Shown here in pieces: positions 46,241 to 55,439 of a stretch of DNA of 64,000 nt; position 1 is the first letter of the stretch; each line of letters starts with the position of its first letter. This DNA comes from Bacteroidales bacterium. GTDB taxonomy: Bacteria > Bacteroidota > Bacteroidia > Bacteroidales > UBA4417. The position numbers and the translations under genes are program-made. The notes under the pieces were generated by a model. The model ran no database searches. It was not told the DNA's origin and saw nothing but the letters and a program-made list of their open reading frames with translations. Location of the stretch: contig JADJHD010000017.1 of the NCBI GenBank assembly GCA_016707705.1, forward strand, positions 79,006 to 143,005. The letters are read 5' to 3'.

Positions 46241-46690
46241 TTATTTCCCGAAACGCAGGGTTTCATTTGAAAGCACATTATCATCGCGAAGCCAGATTTC
46301 GGTAGCTGTTACCTTTTCAGCCAGCCATTTCTTGCTTACCTTGTTCATAAGCTTATCACCGGCAACATCAATTGTGAATTTGTGGAATTTGTCATCAGTA
46401 GAGGGATCATCGGAGCCTGTTTGACTGGCGAGTGACCATGTGCCGGTAAAGCTTGCTGTGGTGCTGTTGGCAACAATAGTACCGTCAGTGTTGAAGCTGA
46501 AGCTTAAGCCAGAGAAATCTGAGGTTTCGTCAACTCCGGAATCAAGATACTGGGTAACTTTCCAGTCACCGGTAGAAACCATATTGTTTTGAGTGGTAAG
46601 GTCAGTTGCCGGATCGGTGGTTTCGCTTTTTGAACACGATACTGCCAGAAGAACTAAAGTGAGAAGCGGAAGATAGATGAGCTTTTTCAT
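46241..46690 (-). CDS. Small lipocalin-like lipoprotein
   Basis: The frame is open further upstream to 46738, but the internal Met at 46690 gives MKKLIYLPLLTLVLLAVSC, a textbook lipoprotein signal with Cys19. The mature ~130-residue body (DWKVTQYLDSGVDETSDFSGLSFSFNTDGTIVA...GTWSLASQ...FTIDVAGDKLMNKVSKKWLAEKVTATEIWLRD) has the pattern of lipocalin-like/DUF-type small Bacteroidota lipoproteins, in which a beta-barrel reports Trp-Lys-Val and Gly-Thr-Trp strands. Function is unknown. Confidence 0.75.
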   Translation of the reverse strand: MKKLIYLPLLTLVLLAVSCSKSETTDPATDLTTQNNMVSTGDWKVTQYLDSGVDETSDFSGLSFSFNTDGTIVANSTTASFTGTWSLASQTGSDDPSTDDKFHKFTIDVAGDKLMNKVSKKWLAEKVTATEIWLRDDNVLSNETLRFGK

Positions 46691-46890
46691 AGTGATGAGG
46701 GTTTTTAGTTTGTTGTTTGAATAAGTTTGATGAAGCAAAGTAACAGCAGACTGATTTCCTGCCGAAACTTAGTTTTCCGAAATGGTAAGAATGATGGATG
46801 AACAGGAATAAAACAGCCCTTTTCAGGAATTTCGAATAGAAATATTCTAAATAATTTAGCTAATAAAATATTTATCAGATACTTATAATA

Positions 46891-47439
46891 CTATTCGGAG
46901 ATAGACAATGATTTCCCGGGTACACTATAATGCATCTGCACCAGTCCACTGGGGTAAGATTTGCAGGAGATCAGATGCATGGTTTGCAGTACATTACCAC
47001 TTCTGAAAAGGGGGATTCCATCTCCCAGAATAACAGGAATTATAGAAAGTATCAGATCATCAACTTCTCCTGCCTTAAAGAGCTGATTTACTATCTCCGA
47101 ACCTCCATCACAGTAAATGTTTTTACCGGGCTTGCCTTTCAGCTCTCTTGCCAAATCAGCGGGATTTCCCTGATAATAGTGCATCGAACCCTTATCCTGC
47201 CTGAGATTGCGACTTATTACATATACTTCCCGATCCTGCAGCGGGTATTCATATCCCATTGATTCTACCTTCTCAATGGTTTTCCTGCCTATGATAACAG
47301 CATCAATGGTTTTGACAAACTCTGAATATCCATAATCCTCCCCGGCTACCTCAACCTGCGACAGAAACCCAAGATCCCCTTCGGGGCCTGCTATAAAGCC
47401 ATCGATACTCATGGAAATGTAAACAATGAGTTTTCGCAT
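46891..47439 (-). CDS. RibD C-terminal/dihydrofolate reductase-like protein
   Basis: Met at 47439 (MRKLIVYISMSIDGFIAG) matches the start of the family; the 30-residue upstream extension is out of character. The 182 residues carry the NADPH-fold signatures SMSIDGFIAGPEGDL, DAVIIGRKTIE, YCDGGSEIVNQLFKAGEVDDLILSIIPVILGDG. Such DHFR-like reductases are common stand-alone proteins of unknown substrate, distinct from FolA. It follows the LytTR regulator by 22 bp on the same strand and is probably the last gene of the yceI-kinase-regulator operon. Confidence 0.85.
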   Translation of the reverse strand: MRKLIVYISMSIDGFIAGPEGDLGFLSQVEVAGEDYGYSEFVKTIDAVIIGRKTIEKVESMGYEYPLQDREVYVISRNLRQDKGSMHYYQGNPADLARELKGKPGKNIYCDGGSEIVNQLFKAGEVDDLILSIIPVILGDGIPLFRSGNVLQTMHLISCKSYPSGLVQMHYSVPGKSLSISE

Positions 47440-47461
47440 CTGAAAAAATAAAGTAGTTGAA

Positions 47462-48226
47462 TTACTTACCGGCCAGCCACTCCTTGAAATCGCCTGAACG
47501 CTCGGTACTGGAAATAACTTCAAGCTCACTAAGGGGTTCCAGTGTTATCTTGACTCTGGATTTGCTGTAGGAAATCATCTTCTGAATTGAGCCATAGCTG
47601 ATCAGGAACTTGCGGTTAATCCTGAAAAAGCGCTCCGGGTCAACCTTCTTTTCAAGCTGATCAAGGGTGAAATCAACAGGATAGGATTTGCCATCCGACA
47701 TGGTAGCAAATACTATCTTCTCATCAGTATAGAAGTAGGCTACATCCTTAACCTCCACAGCCTTAATCACATCACCATAACGAATCACCATTCTCTTAAG
47801 TGATTCTGTTTTCCTGACTCCCAGCATCTGGGCGATCATGGAATAATCCAGAACCGGAGGCTTGGCAGCAGCCTGCAATCGCTTGAATTTCTTCAGACTC
47901 TCAGCCAGATCTTCCTTGTTAACCGGCTTAAGCAGATAATCAATGCTGTTCACCTTGAAGGCCTGAATTGCATACTGGTCATATGCGGTGGCGAAAATTA
48001 CCGGACAATTAACCTGTATCTCCTCAAATATTTCGAAACTGGAGCCATCGGCAAGATGAATATCCATCATGATCAACTCCGGCTCGGTATGCGATTTCAA
48101 CCAGGCTACAGATGATTCAATGCTTCCCAGGATATCAACCACAACAATCTCCGGGTCAATCTCCTGCAATAGCTTCTGCATTCTCCGGGCAATGGCCGCT
48201 TCATCTTCAATAATCAGGATGTTCAT
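47462..48226 (-). CDS. LytTR-type response regulator
   Basis: The 254 residues start with a CheY-like receiver (1-120, acidic pocket IIEDEA, phospho-acceptor Asp55 in MMDIHLADG, and a Lys in YLLKPVNKEDL). A LytTR DNA-binding domain follows (about 150-250, VIRYGDVIKAVEVKDVAYFYTDEKIVFATMSDGKSYPVDFTLDQLEKKV...FFRINRKFLIS). It acts as the transcription factor partner of the upstream kinase. Its ATG lies 2 bp after the kinase stop, so the two are translationally coupled. The target genes are not evident; autoregulation of this operon is plausible. Confidence 0.92.
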   Translation of the reverse strand: MNILIIEDEAAIARRMQKLLQEIDPEIVVVDILGSIESSVAWLKSHTEPELIMMDIHLADGSSFEIFEEIQVNCPVIFATAYDQYAIQAFKVNSIDYLLKPVNKEDLAESLKKFKRLQAAAKPPVLDYSMIAQMLGVRKTESLKRMVIRYGDVIKAVEVKDVAYFYTDEKIVFATMSDGKSYPVDFTLDQLEKKVDPERFFRINRKFLISYGSIQKMISYSKSRVKITLEPLSELEVISSTERSGDFKEWLAGK

Positions 48227-48228
48227 AG

Positions 48229-51150
48229 TCAGGGCTTTAATAAGGGTAATTCAATGATGAACTGATCAATAGTCTCTACAAGGCTAATACCTTCCTGTCC
48301 AAGCAGTCGGTAACGGTTTCGGATATTCTCAAGGCCAATGCCGGTAGAGGATTCAACGAGCTTCTTACGCTGAAGGTTATTGCAGACAATAAGTTTATTC
48401 TCTTCTGTATAGATGCGCACCAGCAAAGGTTTATCAGGGGAGACCACATTATGCTTGATGGCATTTTCCACTAGCATTTGAAGGGTCATCGGAGGTATCA
48501 GCGAACTCATCTCTTCCGGTTTAACCAAGATTTCCATCTGGAAATTCTCGCCGTACCTCTGCTGTTGCAAATATCTGTAAGTATCAATAAGCTTTAACTC
48601 TTCCTGAAGGGAAATCAGGTCTTTATCCCTGTATTCCAATATATTGCGAAAGAACTGTGAAAGTTTTTGTACATATTCTATCGCCATTTCCTTATCCTCA
48701 TCAATAACTGACATCAGGGTACTGAAGCTGTTAAACAGGAAGTGTGGATTTACCTGAGAGCGTAAGGTTTGAAACTGAAATAGCAGCTTCTCCCTTTCCT
48801 GAGCCTCCTTCTGACGGTAACGCACTTCCCTCTGCCTGATTATCATCAAGATAACTGAACCAGCAAATAATATTACCAGGATAATGAACCAGATTTCCTT
48901 CCAAAGAGGTTTGTGAATTTCAAACTGGTAGGAAATTATAACTGAGTCCTTATAGTTATTCTTCAGGCCGGCTCTGATCAAAAAAGTGTAATTCCCTGGT
49001 GGCAGATTTGAATAGGTTGCCATGTTGTCGCGGGTATTGATCCATTCCAGGTCATAGCCTTCAAGCTTGATCTGATAGGTTACCATATCCGGTGCACTAA
49101 ACCAGGCGGCATTAAAGAAAAAGGAAAGATAATTCTGATTCCAGCTAAAGGAATGGACATCGATGTAGTTCTCATTCCCAAGAAATACAGCAACTTTATT
49201 TAGTTTCAATGAAGGCCTTCGCGGACGGCCGTCCCTGGGGATTTCCAGACGAACCATTCCGTTTTGAGTTCCCAGCCAAAAGGTATGGGTACCATCACCG
49301 GAGATAACGTTAAGGTCAGGGTTTATATCGTCAAGTCCAAGTTCTGAGCCGTAATAAATGAATGATCCTGTGCGGGTATCCAAAATATCAATCCCATGAT
49401 CATTGGCGAACAGAATATGGTTTTTTCTGTCGGATGCAATGCAACTGATCTGCATTTCGCTCAATCCGTCCATCAGACTGATATTCTTGAAAGATTTCCC
49501 GTCATAACAGTATACTCCTGCATTGGCAGTGGTGAACCATATTCTTCCCTTCTCATCTTCTGTAATTGAATATACCACCTTGCTCTTCAGACCATTGGTT
49601 TCCGAAAATGTTGTAAACCGCCCATGGTCGTATACCGAAATTCCTTTCCCATCGGTTCCGAACCATACTCTTCTTTTGCTGTCGATATAAACAGAGTAGA
49701 TGTAATTATTCCCCGGACCATTTTCCTGATCAAAATTGGTAAACTCCAGACTGGCGTCATCCCGGTCAGGATTCTCCTTTAGCAGGCAACGATAAGCCCC
49801 ACCAAGTGTAGCCAGCCAAATCTCATTTCCCTTTCCGGCAATGGAAAGAATATTGCCGTTCGATAGTCCGTCCTTCTCTCTGATCCAGCGGGTGCGCCCA
49901 GAAACAGGGTTAATCCTTAACAAACCGTTTCCAAAGGTTCCTGCCCAAATATATCCACAGCTGTCTTCATAAAGGCTGATAATATGCGTATGAACTGAAA
50001 ATGGCAAATGTATTTCCTTCTGTATCATGCCTTCCTTACCAGGCTGAATCATGTGAAGATGCCCTTCATTGCTAAACCATACACGACCATATCGATCCTT
50101 GAGAATACTCTGAACCTTCCCTATTTCCCGGCCATTCCATACCTTCAGTGTTTTGAGTCCGGGCCCGGTTGAAAAAATCAGTTCACTATTGGTGGTTATC
50201 CAGCAATTCCCCTGATTATCAGCCATGAGACCACTTACCCGCGGAAAACTCATATTTGATCCTGTCAGAAAACTCTTTGGAAACGACTGCCTTACCGGGT
50301 CAATTTCAAGTACTCCATTCTGATCGGTGGTTATCCATAAAATATCATTGAAAACAAGTATATCCCTGACTGGTCCGTAAACCCAATTCTGGGCAACATC
50401 CGGGATATTCACCTTTAGATTGTAGCTATTCACTGAACAGATGCCGCCATCCTGCATCCCAATCCACATATGTCCATTCATTCCGGGTGAAATGGAGAGC
50501 ACAATATTATCAGGAAGGCCCTGAAGAACAGTAACCTTATCCACCTTCTTCATTTTTCCACTTGCTAAACAAATAGAAATGCCTTCATCAGTAGCGGCCC
50601 AGATACGCCCATACATATCGGGGACAATACCATAACAGAAATTATCGCTAAGTCCGTCGTCGGTATTCAAATTGTAAAGATGTCTTTCATTAAAATAATA
50701 CAAGCCTTCCCCATAGGTGGAAAACCACAGATTACCCTTTTGGTCTGTGGCAAAACCGGTGATAGCCTTGGTTGGCAGACCTTCTTCCGGCTGAAATTCA
50801 ACCAGACTGTCGTTGACCAGATGATAGATTTCCCCCTTTCTGGTTCCAACCCATAACCTGGAAGTGCTATCCATAAAAAGTGCGGTAACCTGTATTTCGG
50901 CATTCCCTTTAGCAAGAGGAATTGTATAAAAATCCTTCCCGTTGTATCTCAGCAATCCCTTTCCACTTCCCAGCCATATAAAACCGGATCCATCCTGATA
51001 TATACAGTTCAGGGTAGTTGCATTTATAATCTCAGGAAGCCTGACTTGCCGGAAAAAGGGATCCTGTGCTTTCAGAACAGGAGTATTCAGAACGCAGATA
51101 ACAAATACCAGCAACCGAAAAAGCAAGGCTTGTAAAGATTTCATCCTCAT
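48229..51150 (-). CDS. Sensor histidine kinase with Reg_prop beta-propellers and Y_Y_Y domain
   Basis: The 973 residues comprise a signal peptide (about 1-28) and a large periplasmic region of two seven-bladed propellers built from Reg_prop repeats (GFIWLGSGKGLLRYNGKDF, LWVGTRKGEIY, GNLWFSTYGEGLYYFN, RVWFGTDGKGISVYD). A Y_Y_Y domain follows (about 680-745, YQIKLEGYDLEWINTRDNMATYSNLPPGNYTF), then one TM helix (~760-783), a His_kinase domain with QVNPHFLFNSF and the phosphorylatable His near 803, and an HATPase with VENAIKHN and GIGLENIRNRY. This is the LytS-type kinase of Bacteroidota. The ligand is unknown. The start ATG overlaps the stop of the yceI gene by 4 bp. Confidence 0.93.
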   Translation of the reverse strand: MRMKSLQALLFRLLVFVICVLNTPVLKAQDPFFRQVRLPEIINATTLNCIYQDGSGFIWLGSGKGLLRYNGKDFYTIPLAKGNAEIQVTALFMDSTSRLWVGTRKGEIYHLVNDSLVEFQPEEGLPTKAITGFATDQKGNLWFSTYGEGLYYFNERHLYNLNTDDGLSDNFCYGIVPDMYGRIWAATDEGISICLASGKMKKVDKVTVLQGLPDNIVLSISPGMNGHMWIGMQDGGICSVNSYNLKVNIPDVAQNWVYGPVRDILVFNDILWITTDQNGVLEIDPVRQSFPKSFLTGSNMSFPRVSGLMADNQGNCWITTNSELIFSTGPGLKTLKVWNGREIGKVQSILKDRYGRVWFSNEGHLHMIQPGKEGMIQKEIHLPFSVHTHIISLYEDSCGYIWAGTFGNGLLRINPVSGRTRWIREKDGLSNGNILSIAGKGNEIWLATLGGAYRCLLKENPDRDDASLEFTNFDQENGPGNNYIYSVYIDSKRRVWFGTDGKGISVYDHGRFTTFSETNGLKSKVVYSITEDEKGRIWFTTANAGVYCYDGKSFKNISLMDGLSEMQISCIASDRKNHILFANDHGIDILDTRTGSFIYYGSELGLDDINPDLNVISGDGTHTFWLGTQNGMVRLEIPRDGRPRRPSLKLNKVAVFLGNENYIDVHSFSWNQNYLSFFFNAAWFSAPDMVTYQIKLEGYDLEWINTRDNMATYSNLPPGNYTFLIRAGLKNNYKDSVIISYQFEIHKPLWKEIWFIILVILFAGSVILMIIRQREVRYRQKEAQEREKLLFQFQTLRSQVNPHFLFNSFSTLMSVIDEDKEMAIEYVQKLSQFFRNILEYRDKDLISLQEELKLIDTYRYLQQQRYGENFQMEILVKPEEMSSLIPPMTLQMLVENAIKHNVVSPDKPLLVRIYTEENKLIVCNNLQRKKLVESSTGIGLENIRNRYRLLGQEGISLVETIDQFIIELPLLKP

Positions 51151-51698
51151 TTTCTTACCATTTCCAGGTTGACTTTTACAAAGATCTCCTCGGCAATTTT
51201 CTGATATACTACCCTTGGAATATTAATATTATGTTCCTGAAGCATCACACTGAAATCAGAAGTAGCAGTGAGAACTCCATTCTTCATTTTCAGCTTTACC
51301 TTCAGGATACGCTCCTGCTCCACACCATGTATAAACAACATTCCCTTAGCCCTTATGGTATATTCTCCATCAGCAGTGAAATCAATTTGCTCAATGATCT
51401 TCCCATTGAACCTGGATTCAGGATATTTCTGGGCCTCAATATAGTTTTCATAGAAATGAACCTGCTGCAAAGGGCTATTGAAACCTTTGAATGAGGTACT
51501 TGGAATCACAAAACTGAATGATCGCTTACCAGGATCCAATTGACCCTGCAATTGAGTTGATTCAGCACTGATTACTTCAAGTGGCGCATCGGATTGAAAC
51601 TTCACCAGACTTTTCCTGACAATGAAACTACCTTTCTGAGCATACAGATTTGCAGTTGCAATACAAAGACTGATTACCAGCAGGATTCGAATCCTCAT
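51147..51698 (-). CDS. YceI-family secreted protein, first gene of the kinase operon
   Basis: The 183-residue protein has a signal peptide (1-21, ending LYAQ) and a YceI-like fold with the same landmarks as the protein at 43253: LQQVHFYENYIEAQKYPESRFNGKIIEQIDF, GMLFIHGVEQERILKVKLKMKNG and FSVMLQEHNINIPRVV. Its stop overlaps the kinase start (ATGA), so the YceI protein and the sensor are made together. A periplasmic lipid-binding protein beside a periplasmic sensor suggests, without proof, that it delivers or competes for the signal. Confidence 0.85.
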   Translation of the reverse strand: MRIRILLVISLCIATANLYAQKGSFIVRKSLVKFQSDAPLEVISAESTQLQGQLDPGKRSFSFVIPSTSFKGFNSPLQQVHFYENYIEAQKYPESRFNGKIIEQIDFTADGEYTIRAKGMLFIHGVEQERILKVKLKMKNGVLTATSDFSVMLQEHNINIPRVVYQKIAEEIFVKVNLEMVRK

Positions 51699-51825
51699 TC
51701 TTTATTGAATTTTTTAAAAGATATAAGCCTGATATACAAAACACAAACCTATGCAGTTTGTTTAAATAGCTGCCTAATCCGTGCCTGCTTACCTAAACGA
51801 AAATACAAAAAACGTAGAATCTGAC

Positions 51826-51833
51826 TACTTTTG
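51826..51833 (+). promoter_or_regulatory. -7 box for the MFS transporter
   Basis: TACTTTTG matches TAnnTTTG exactly, 18 bp before the ATG at 51852. No clear -33 element is seen. Confidence 0.4.
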
Positions 51834-51851
51834 CAGTCAAATCACCAATAG

Positions 51852-53030
51852 ATGAACCCACAAAACCAGCCGATCTGGACTCGCAGTTTTCTTTCAATTT
51901 TTATGGCCAGTCTGTTGGTTTTCACTGCCTTCTATCTGCTTTTGCCTACTTTGCCCCTGTATCTGATTAACGGACTGCATATCAGTGCCGGATATACCGG
52001 GATTGTGCTGGCAGTGTATACTGTTGCAGCCCTTATTATTCGTCCGTTTACCGGGTTTATGCTTGATCTTTATGGACGAAAATGGATATACCTTTCGGGA
52101 TTGATTCTCTTTTCGCTTCTTTTCAGCGGATACATTTTTGTAGCTACTCTGGCCGGAATGCTTATCATTCGCTTTGTTCACGGACTCTTCTGGGGTATTA
52201 CCACTACCTCTGGTAGCACCATAGCCGTTGACCTCGTTCCTGCAAAGCGCAGGGGAGAAGGGCTGGGGTATTTCGGACTTGCCAGCACCATTCCCATGGC
52301 AATCGGGCCAATGCTTGGACTACAGTTGGTATCAGGAGGGAACTACAATCAAATGTTCCTCGTATCGATCATACTGGCAGTTGTGGGTGTGGCATTTGCT
52401 TTTGGTATCAAATACCCGGAACTTCCTGTTCATACTGCAAAGTTTTCCATTCGTAGCATGTTTGAAGTCTCAGCATTACCTGTTGCAGCCATCCTGTTTA
52501 TTAACATGATCACCTACGGAGGAGTTGTGTCCTTTGTTTCCCTTTATGTTAAGGAAACAGGAGTAGGAAATGCAGGTATGTTTTTCATGAATTATGCTAT
52601 TGGCATTGCCCTTTCCAGAATTGTGAGCGGCAAGATTTTCGACAGGCGCGGACCTGGAATCATAACAACTCTGGCCTTTATTTCAATCATAATAGGGTTT
52701 CTTATACTTGCCCTCTATCATAACAATGTAAGTTTCCTCTTTGCAGCCTTTATGATGGGACTGGGAGGAGGAGTACTTTTCCCGATATGTCAGGCGATGG
52801 TAAATAACATGGTACTTCCTCATCGCAGGGGTGCTGCAAACTCTACCCTTTTCACCGTGCTTGATCTCGGAATCGGCTGTGGTATGATGCTCACGGGATA
52901 TCTGGCCGAGCATACAGGACTGGTTAATGCCTTCATTGCATGCAGCGTAATCAATGTGGTTGCCCTTATCCTGTTTATGACCTACTCGAACCGCCACTAC
53001 ATGAAGCATAAGCTCAACCATGCTTCTTAA
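51852..53030 (+). CDS. Major facilitator superfamily transporter
   Basis: The 392 residues have about 12 hydrophobic segments. Motif A lies in the loop after TM2 (GFMLDLYGRKWIYLSG), and a Gly-rich TM4-5 region (GLFWGITTTSGSTIAVDLVPAKRRGEGLGYFGLAST) is typical of DHA1-type drug or metabolite exporters. The second half repeats the pattern (FDRRGPGI, PHRRGAANSTLFTVLDLGIGCGMMLTGYLAEHTG). Substrate is unknown. It is divergent from the yceI-kinase operon; the gap of ~150 bp holds both promoters. Confidence 0.85.
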   Translation: MNPQNQPIWTRSFLSIFMASLLVFTAFYLLLPTLPLYLINGLHISAGYTGIVLAVYTVAALIIRPFTGFMLDLYGRKWIYLSGLILFSLLFSGYIFVATLAGMLIIRFVHGLFWGITTTSGSTIAVDLVPAKRRGEGLGYFGLASTIPMAIGPMLGLQLVSGGNYNQMFLVSIILAVVGVAFAFGIKYPELPVHTAKFSIRSMFEVSALPVAAILFINMITYGGVVSFVSLYVKETGVGNAGMFFMNYAIGIALSRIVSGKIFDRRGPGIITTLAFISIIIGFLILALYHNNVSFLFAAFMMGLGGGVLFPICQAMVNNMVLPHRRGAANSTLFTVLDLGIGCGMMLTGYLAEHTGLVNAFIACSVINVVALILFMTYSNRHYMKHKLNHAS

Positions 53031-53198
53031 CTGACAATTATTATCCCAGAACACGCACTGTCATTAAAAAGTCCACAAGCTGTGGAAATCTGCCCGGCAC
53101 TGCACTCACAACTCGTTTAACCAGTCTGAAATCCACTGAATTATGCATGGGAAGCAAGGCCTATGTACATATGTATGAATGTATATCTGAAAAATATG

Positions 53199-53206
53199 TA
53201 TCTTTG
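53199..53206 (+). promoter_or_regulatory. -7 box before the acyl-CoA carboxylase genes
   Basis: TATCTTTG matches TAnnTTTG exactly, 65 bp before the ATG at 53272. Just upstream is a perfect 10-bp palindrome TACATATGTA (53166-53175), a possible regulator site. Confidence 0.45.
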
Positions 53207-53271
53207 CCGCCGCCCAAGTCTGCCCCTCTGAATTATCATAGTTTGGGGCTTTAACCGAGATAAAACTGAAT

Positions 53272-54798
53272 ATGAGTCAACGGAAAATCAAGAAGGTTCT
53301 TATTGCCAACCGTGGAGAGATTGCAGTCCGCATTATCCGCTCCTGTCGTGAAATGGGTATTCATACCGTAGCCGTCTTTTCAGATGCCGACCGCACTGCA
53401 ATGCATGTACGTTATGCCGGAGAAGCGTATTACATAGGCCCATCCCCATCAAATGAGAGCTACCTCAGCATCGATAAAATCATTGAGGTTGCCAAACTCA
53501 GCAGGGCAGATGCCATTCATCCCGGATATGGTTTCCTTTCAGAAAATGCAACATTTTCACGCCGTTGCAGGGAAGAGGGCATCAAGTTCATTGGTCCTTC
53601 ACCCGAGGCTATTGAAGGTATGGGTGATAAGATTACAGCCCGCAAGACTATGATTGCCGCAGGAGTTCCTGTTGTTCCCGGCACTACCGAAAAGGTAACC
53701 GATGAAGATGAAGCTTTGAAGGTTATTGGTGAAATCGGTCTTCCTGTTATGATCAAGGCATCAGCAGGCGGTGGCGGAAAGGGTATGCGCCTCGTAAAGG
53801 AGCAGTCCCAGATCGTTAGTTCCCTCAGGGGTGCCCGTTCAGAGGCAAAATCTGCCTTCGGCGACGATTCCGTTTATATTGAAAAGTATATTGAATCACC
53901 TCACCATATAGAATTCCAGATCCTGGCCGACCAGCACGGAAACACCGTTCACCTTTTCGAAAGGGAATGTTCCGTACAAAGGCGTCACCAGAAAGTTGTT
54001 GAAGAAACGCCATCACCTGTAATGAATCCTGAAGTCAGGGCTAAAATGGGCGAATATGCCGTTGCCGCTGCACAGGCTGTAAATTATGAAGGAGCCGGTA
54101 CCATTGAGTTTATCATGGACGATAACCTCAACTTCTACTTCCTCGAAATGAATACCCGCCTCCAGGTTGAGCATCCTATCACCGAACGTGTTGTAGGTGT
54201 TGACCTTGTTAAGGAACAGATCAGGGTTGCAGAAGGCAATCCTCTTCCTTTCCGCCAGGAGGACCTGAAGCAGACCGGTCATGCTATTGAGTGCCGCATC
54301 TATGCTGAAGATACTGATAACAACTTCATGCCAAACCCGGGCAAGATCTCACACATCACCGAGCCTCTTGGCCTAGGTGTTCGCTGCGACGGTTATGTGT
54401 ATACCGGTTATACCATTCCTATTTACTACGACCCGATGATCAGCAAGTTGATTGTATGGGCTCAGACCCGTGAAGAAGCCATACAGCGTATGCGCAGGGC
54501 TCTTTATGAATATAAGATTACCGGTGTCAAGACTTCCATTAAGTTCCTTGAAAGGATTATGGAATCAGAAGATTTCAGGAATGGAAAGTACAATACTCAT
54601 TTCATCGAAAAGAACCTCAAGTTCCTGCTTGCCGAAACCGAATGCGATCTTTATTGCGAAGACCTTGCCCTGATTGCTACCTATGTTGACTACATGGAAA
54701 AACTGGAAAAGGTTCGCATGACCATCGACCATGCTACAGTTCGCCACGGCTCCGACTGGAAACAATTCGGACGCAGGCATGCTGCATACAGGCTCTAA
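53272..54798 (+). CDS. Acyl-CoA carboxylase biotin carboxylase subunit
   Basis: The biotin carboxylase loads CO2 onto biotin with ATP. The 508 residues hold the N-terminal Rossmann-like domain (KKVLIANRGEIAVRIIRSCREMGI), ATP-grasp with ASAGGGGKGMRLV and HHIEFQILADQHGNTVHLFERECSVQRRHQKVVEE, and the catalytic FLEMNTRLQVEHPITERV. The C-terminal domain contains YAEDTDNNFMPNPGKI. The length and the following carrier and carboxyltransferase genes indicate a propionyl- or acetyl-CoA carboxylase of the type seen in Bacteroidota, which feeds the methylmalonyl-CoA pathway. It could also belong to a decarboxylase, but no membrane beta subunit is present here. Confidence 0.93.
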   Translation: MSQRKIKKVLIANRGEIAVRIIRSCREMGIHTVAVFSDADRTAMHVRYAGEAYYIGPSPSNESYLSIDKIIEVAKLSRADAIHPGYGFLSENATFSRRCREEGIKFIGPSPEAIEGMGDKITARKTMIAAGVPVVPGTTEKVTDEDEALKVIGEIGLPVMIKASAGGGGKGMRLVKEQSQIVSSLRGARSEAKSAFGDDSVYIEKYIESPHHIEFQILADQHGNTVHLFERECSVQRRHQKVVEETPSPVMNPEVRAKMGEYAVAAAQAVNYEGAGTIEFIMDDNLNFYFLEMNTRLQVEHPITERVVGVDLVKEQIRVAEGNPLPFRQEDLKQTGHAIECRIYAEDTDNNFMPNPGKISHITEPLGLGVRCDGYVYTGYTIPIYYDPMISKLIVWAQTREEAIQRMRRALYEYKITGVKTSIKFLERIMESEDFRNGKYNTHFIEKNLKFLLAETECDLYCEDLALIATYVDYMEKLEKVRMTIDHATVRHGSDWKQFGRRHAAYRL

Positions 54799-54928
54799 GC
54801 CAACTCGTTATCCCGGCCAACTCCTTCCGCTTCACCAAACTGATTTAACTTCTGAGACTGTAATTGACAGCCCTCAGGACTGCTTTTGAAAAACAGAACA
54901 CAACATTAACAACATCAGCATACTATCC

Positions 54929-55438
54929 ATGGAATTAGAACTTACTGTAAACGACCGGCATGCAAAAGTCAGAGAGCTGAAACGCGAAGGAAATATCGCA
55001 ACCATAGCTGTTGATGACGACATTTATGAAGTAGATCTCGTGAAAGTAGGGAATGGGGAATATTCCATTCTTTACAAGGGAAAATCCTACAACATAGAGG
55101 TTATTGAATCTACTGATCCCAAGCATTATTCGGTGAACACCTTCTATTTCTCCTATAATATTGAGGTGATAGATGCTGAAACCCGCTATATGCAGAGCCG
55201 CGAAGAGGCAGGCGGAAATCATGGGGAGAATATCATCCGCAGCCCGATGCCTGGTAAGGTGGTAAAGATACCTGTGAACGTAGGCGATCAGGTTGAAAAG
55301 GGCCAGACCGTTATTATTGTAGCTGCCATGAAGATGGAAAGCGAATTCAAGGCCGGCAAGGATGGTGTTGTTGTCGAAATTCCCGTGAAGGAAGGTGATA
55401 CCATTGATGGTAACCAGATAATGGTTGTTATTGAATAG
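54929..55438 (+). CDS. Biotin carboxyl carrier protein
   Basis: The 169-residue protein has an N-terminal ~95-residue beta-rich linker domain, then the biotinyl domain (about 100-169) with PMPGKVVKIPVNVGDQVEKGQ and the biotinylation motif AAMKMES, in which Lys135 is the target. It carries carboxybiotin from the carboxylase to the carboxyltransferase. It lies 130 bp after the carboxylase gene on the same strand. Confidence 0.92.
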   Translation: MELELTVNDRHAKVRELKREGNIATIAVDDDIYEVDLVKVGNGEYSILYKGKSYNIEVIESTDPKHYSVNTFYFSYNIEVIDAETRYMQSREEAGGNHGENIIRSPMPGKVVKIPVNVGDQVEKGQTVIIVAAMKMESEFKAGKDGVVVEIPVKEGDTIDGNQIMVVIE

Positions 55439-55439
55439 G

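Noticed and set aside
53072..53086. Hairpin TCCACA-AGC-TGTGGA after the MFS gene
   Set aside because: There is no T-run in the plus direction, and the T-run on the minus side serves no gene.
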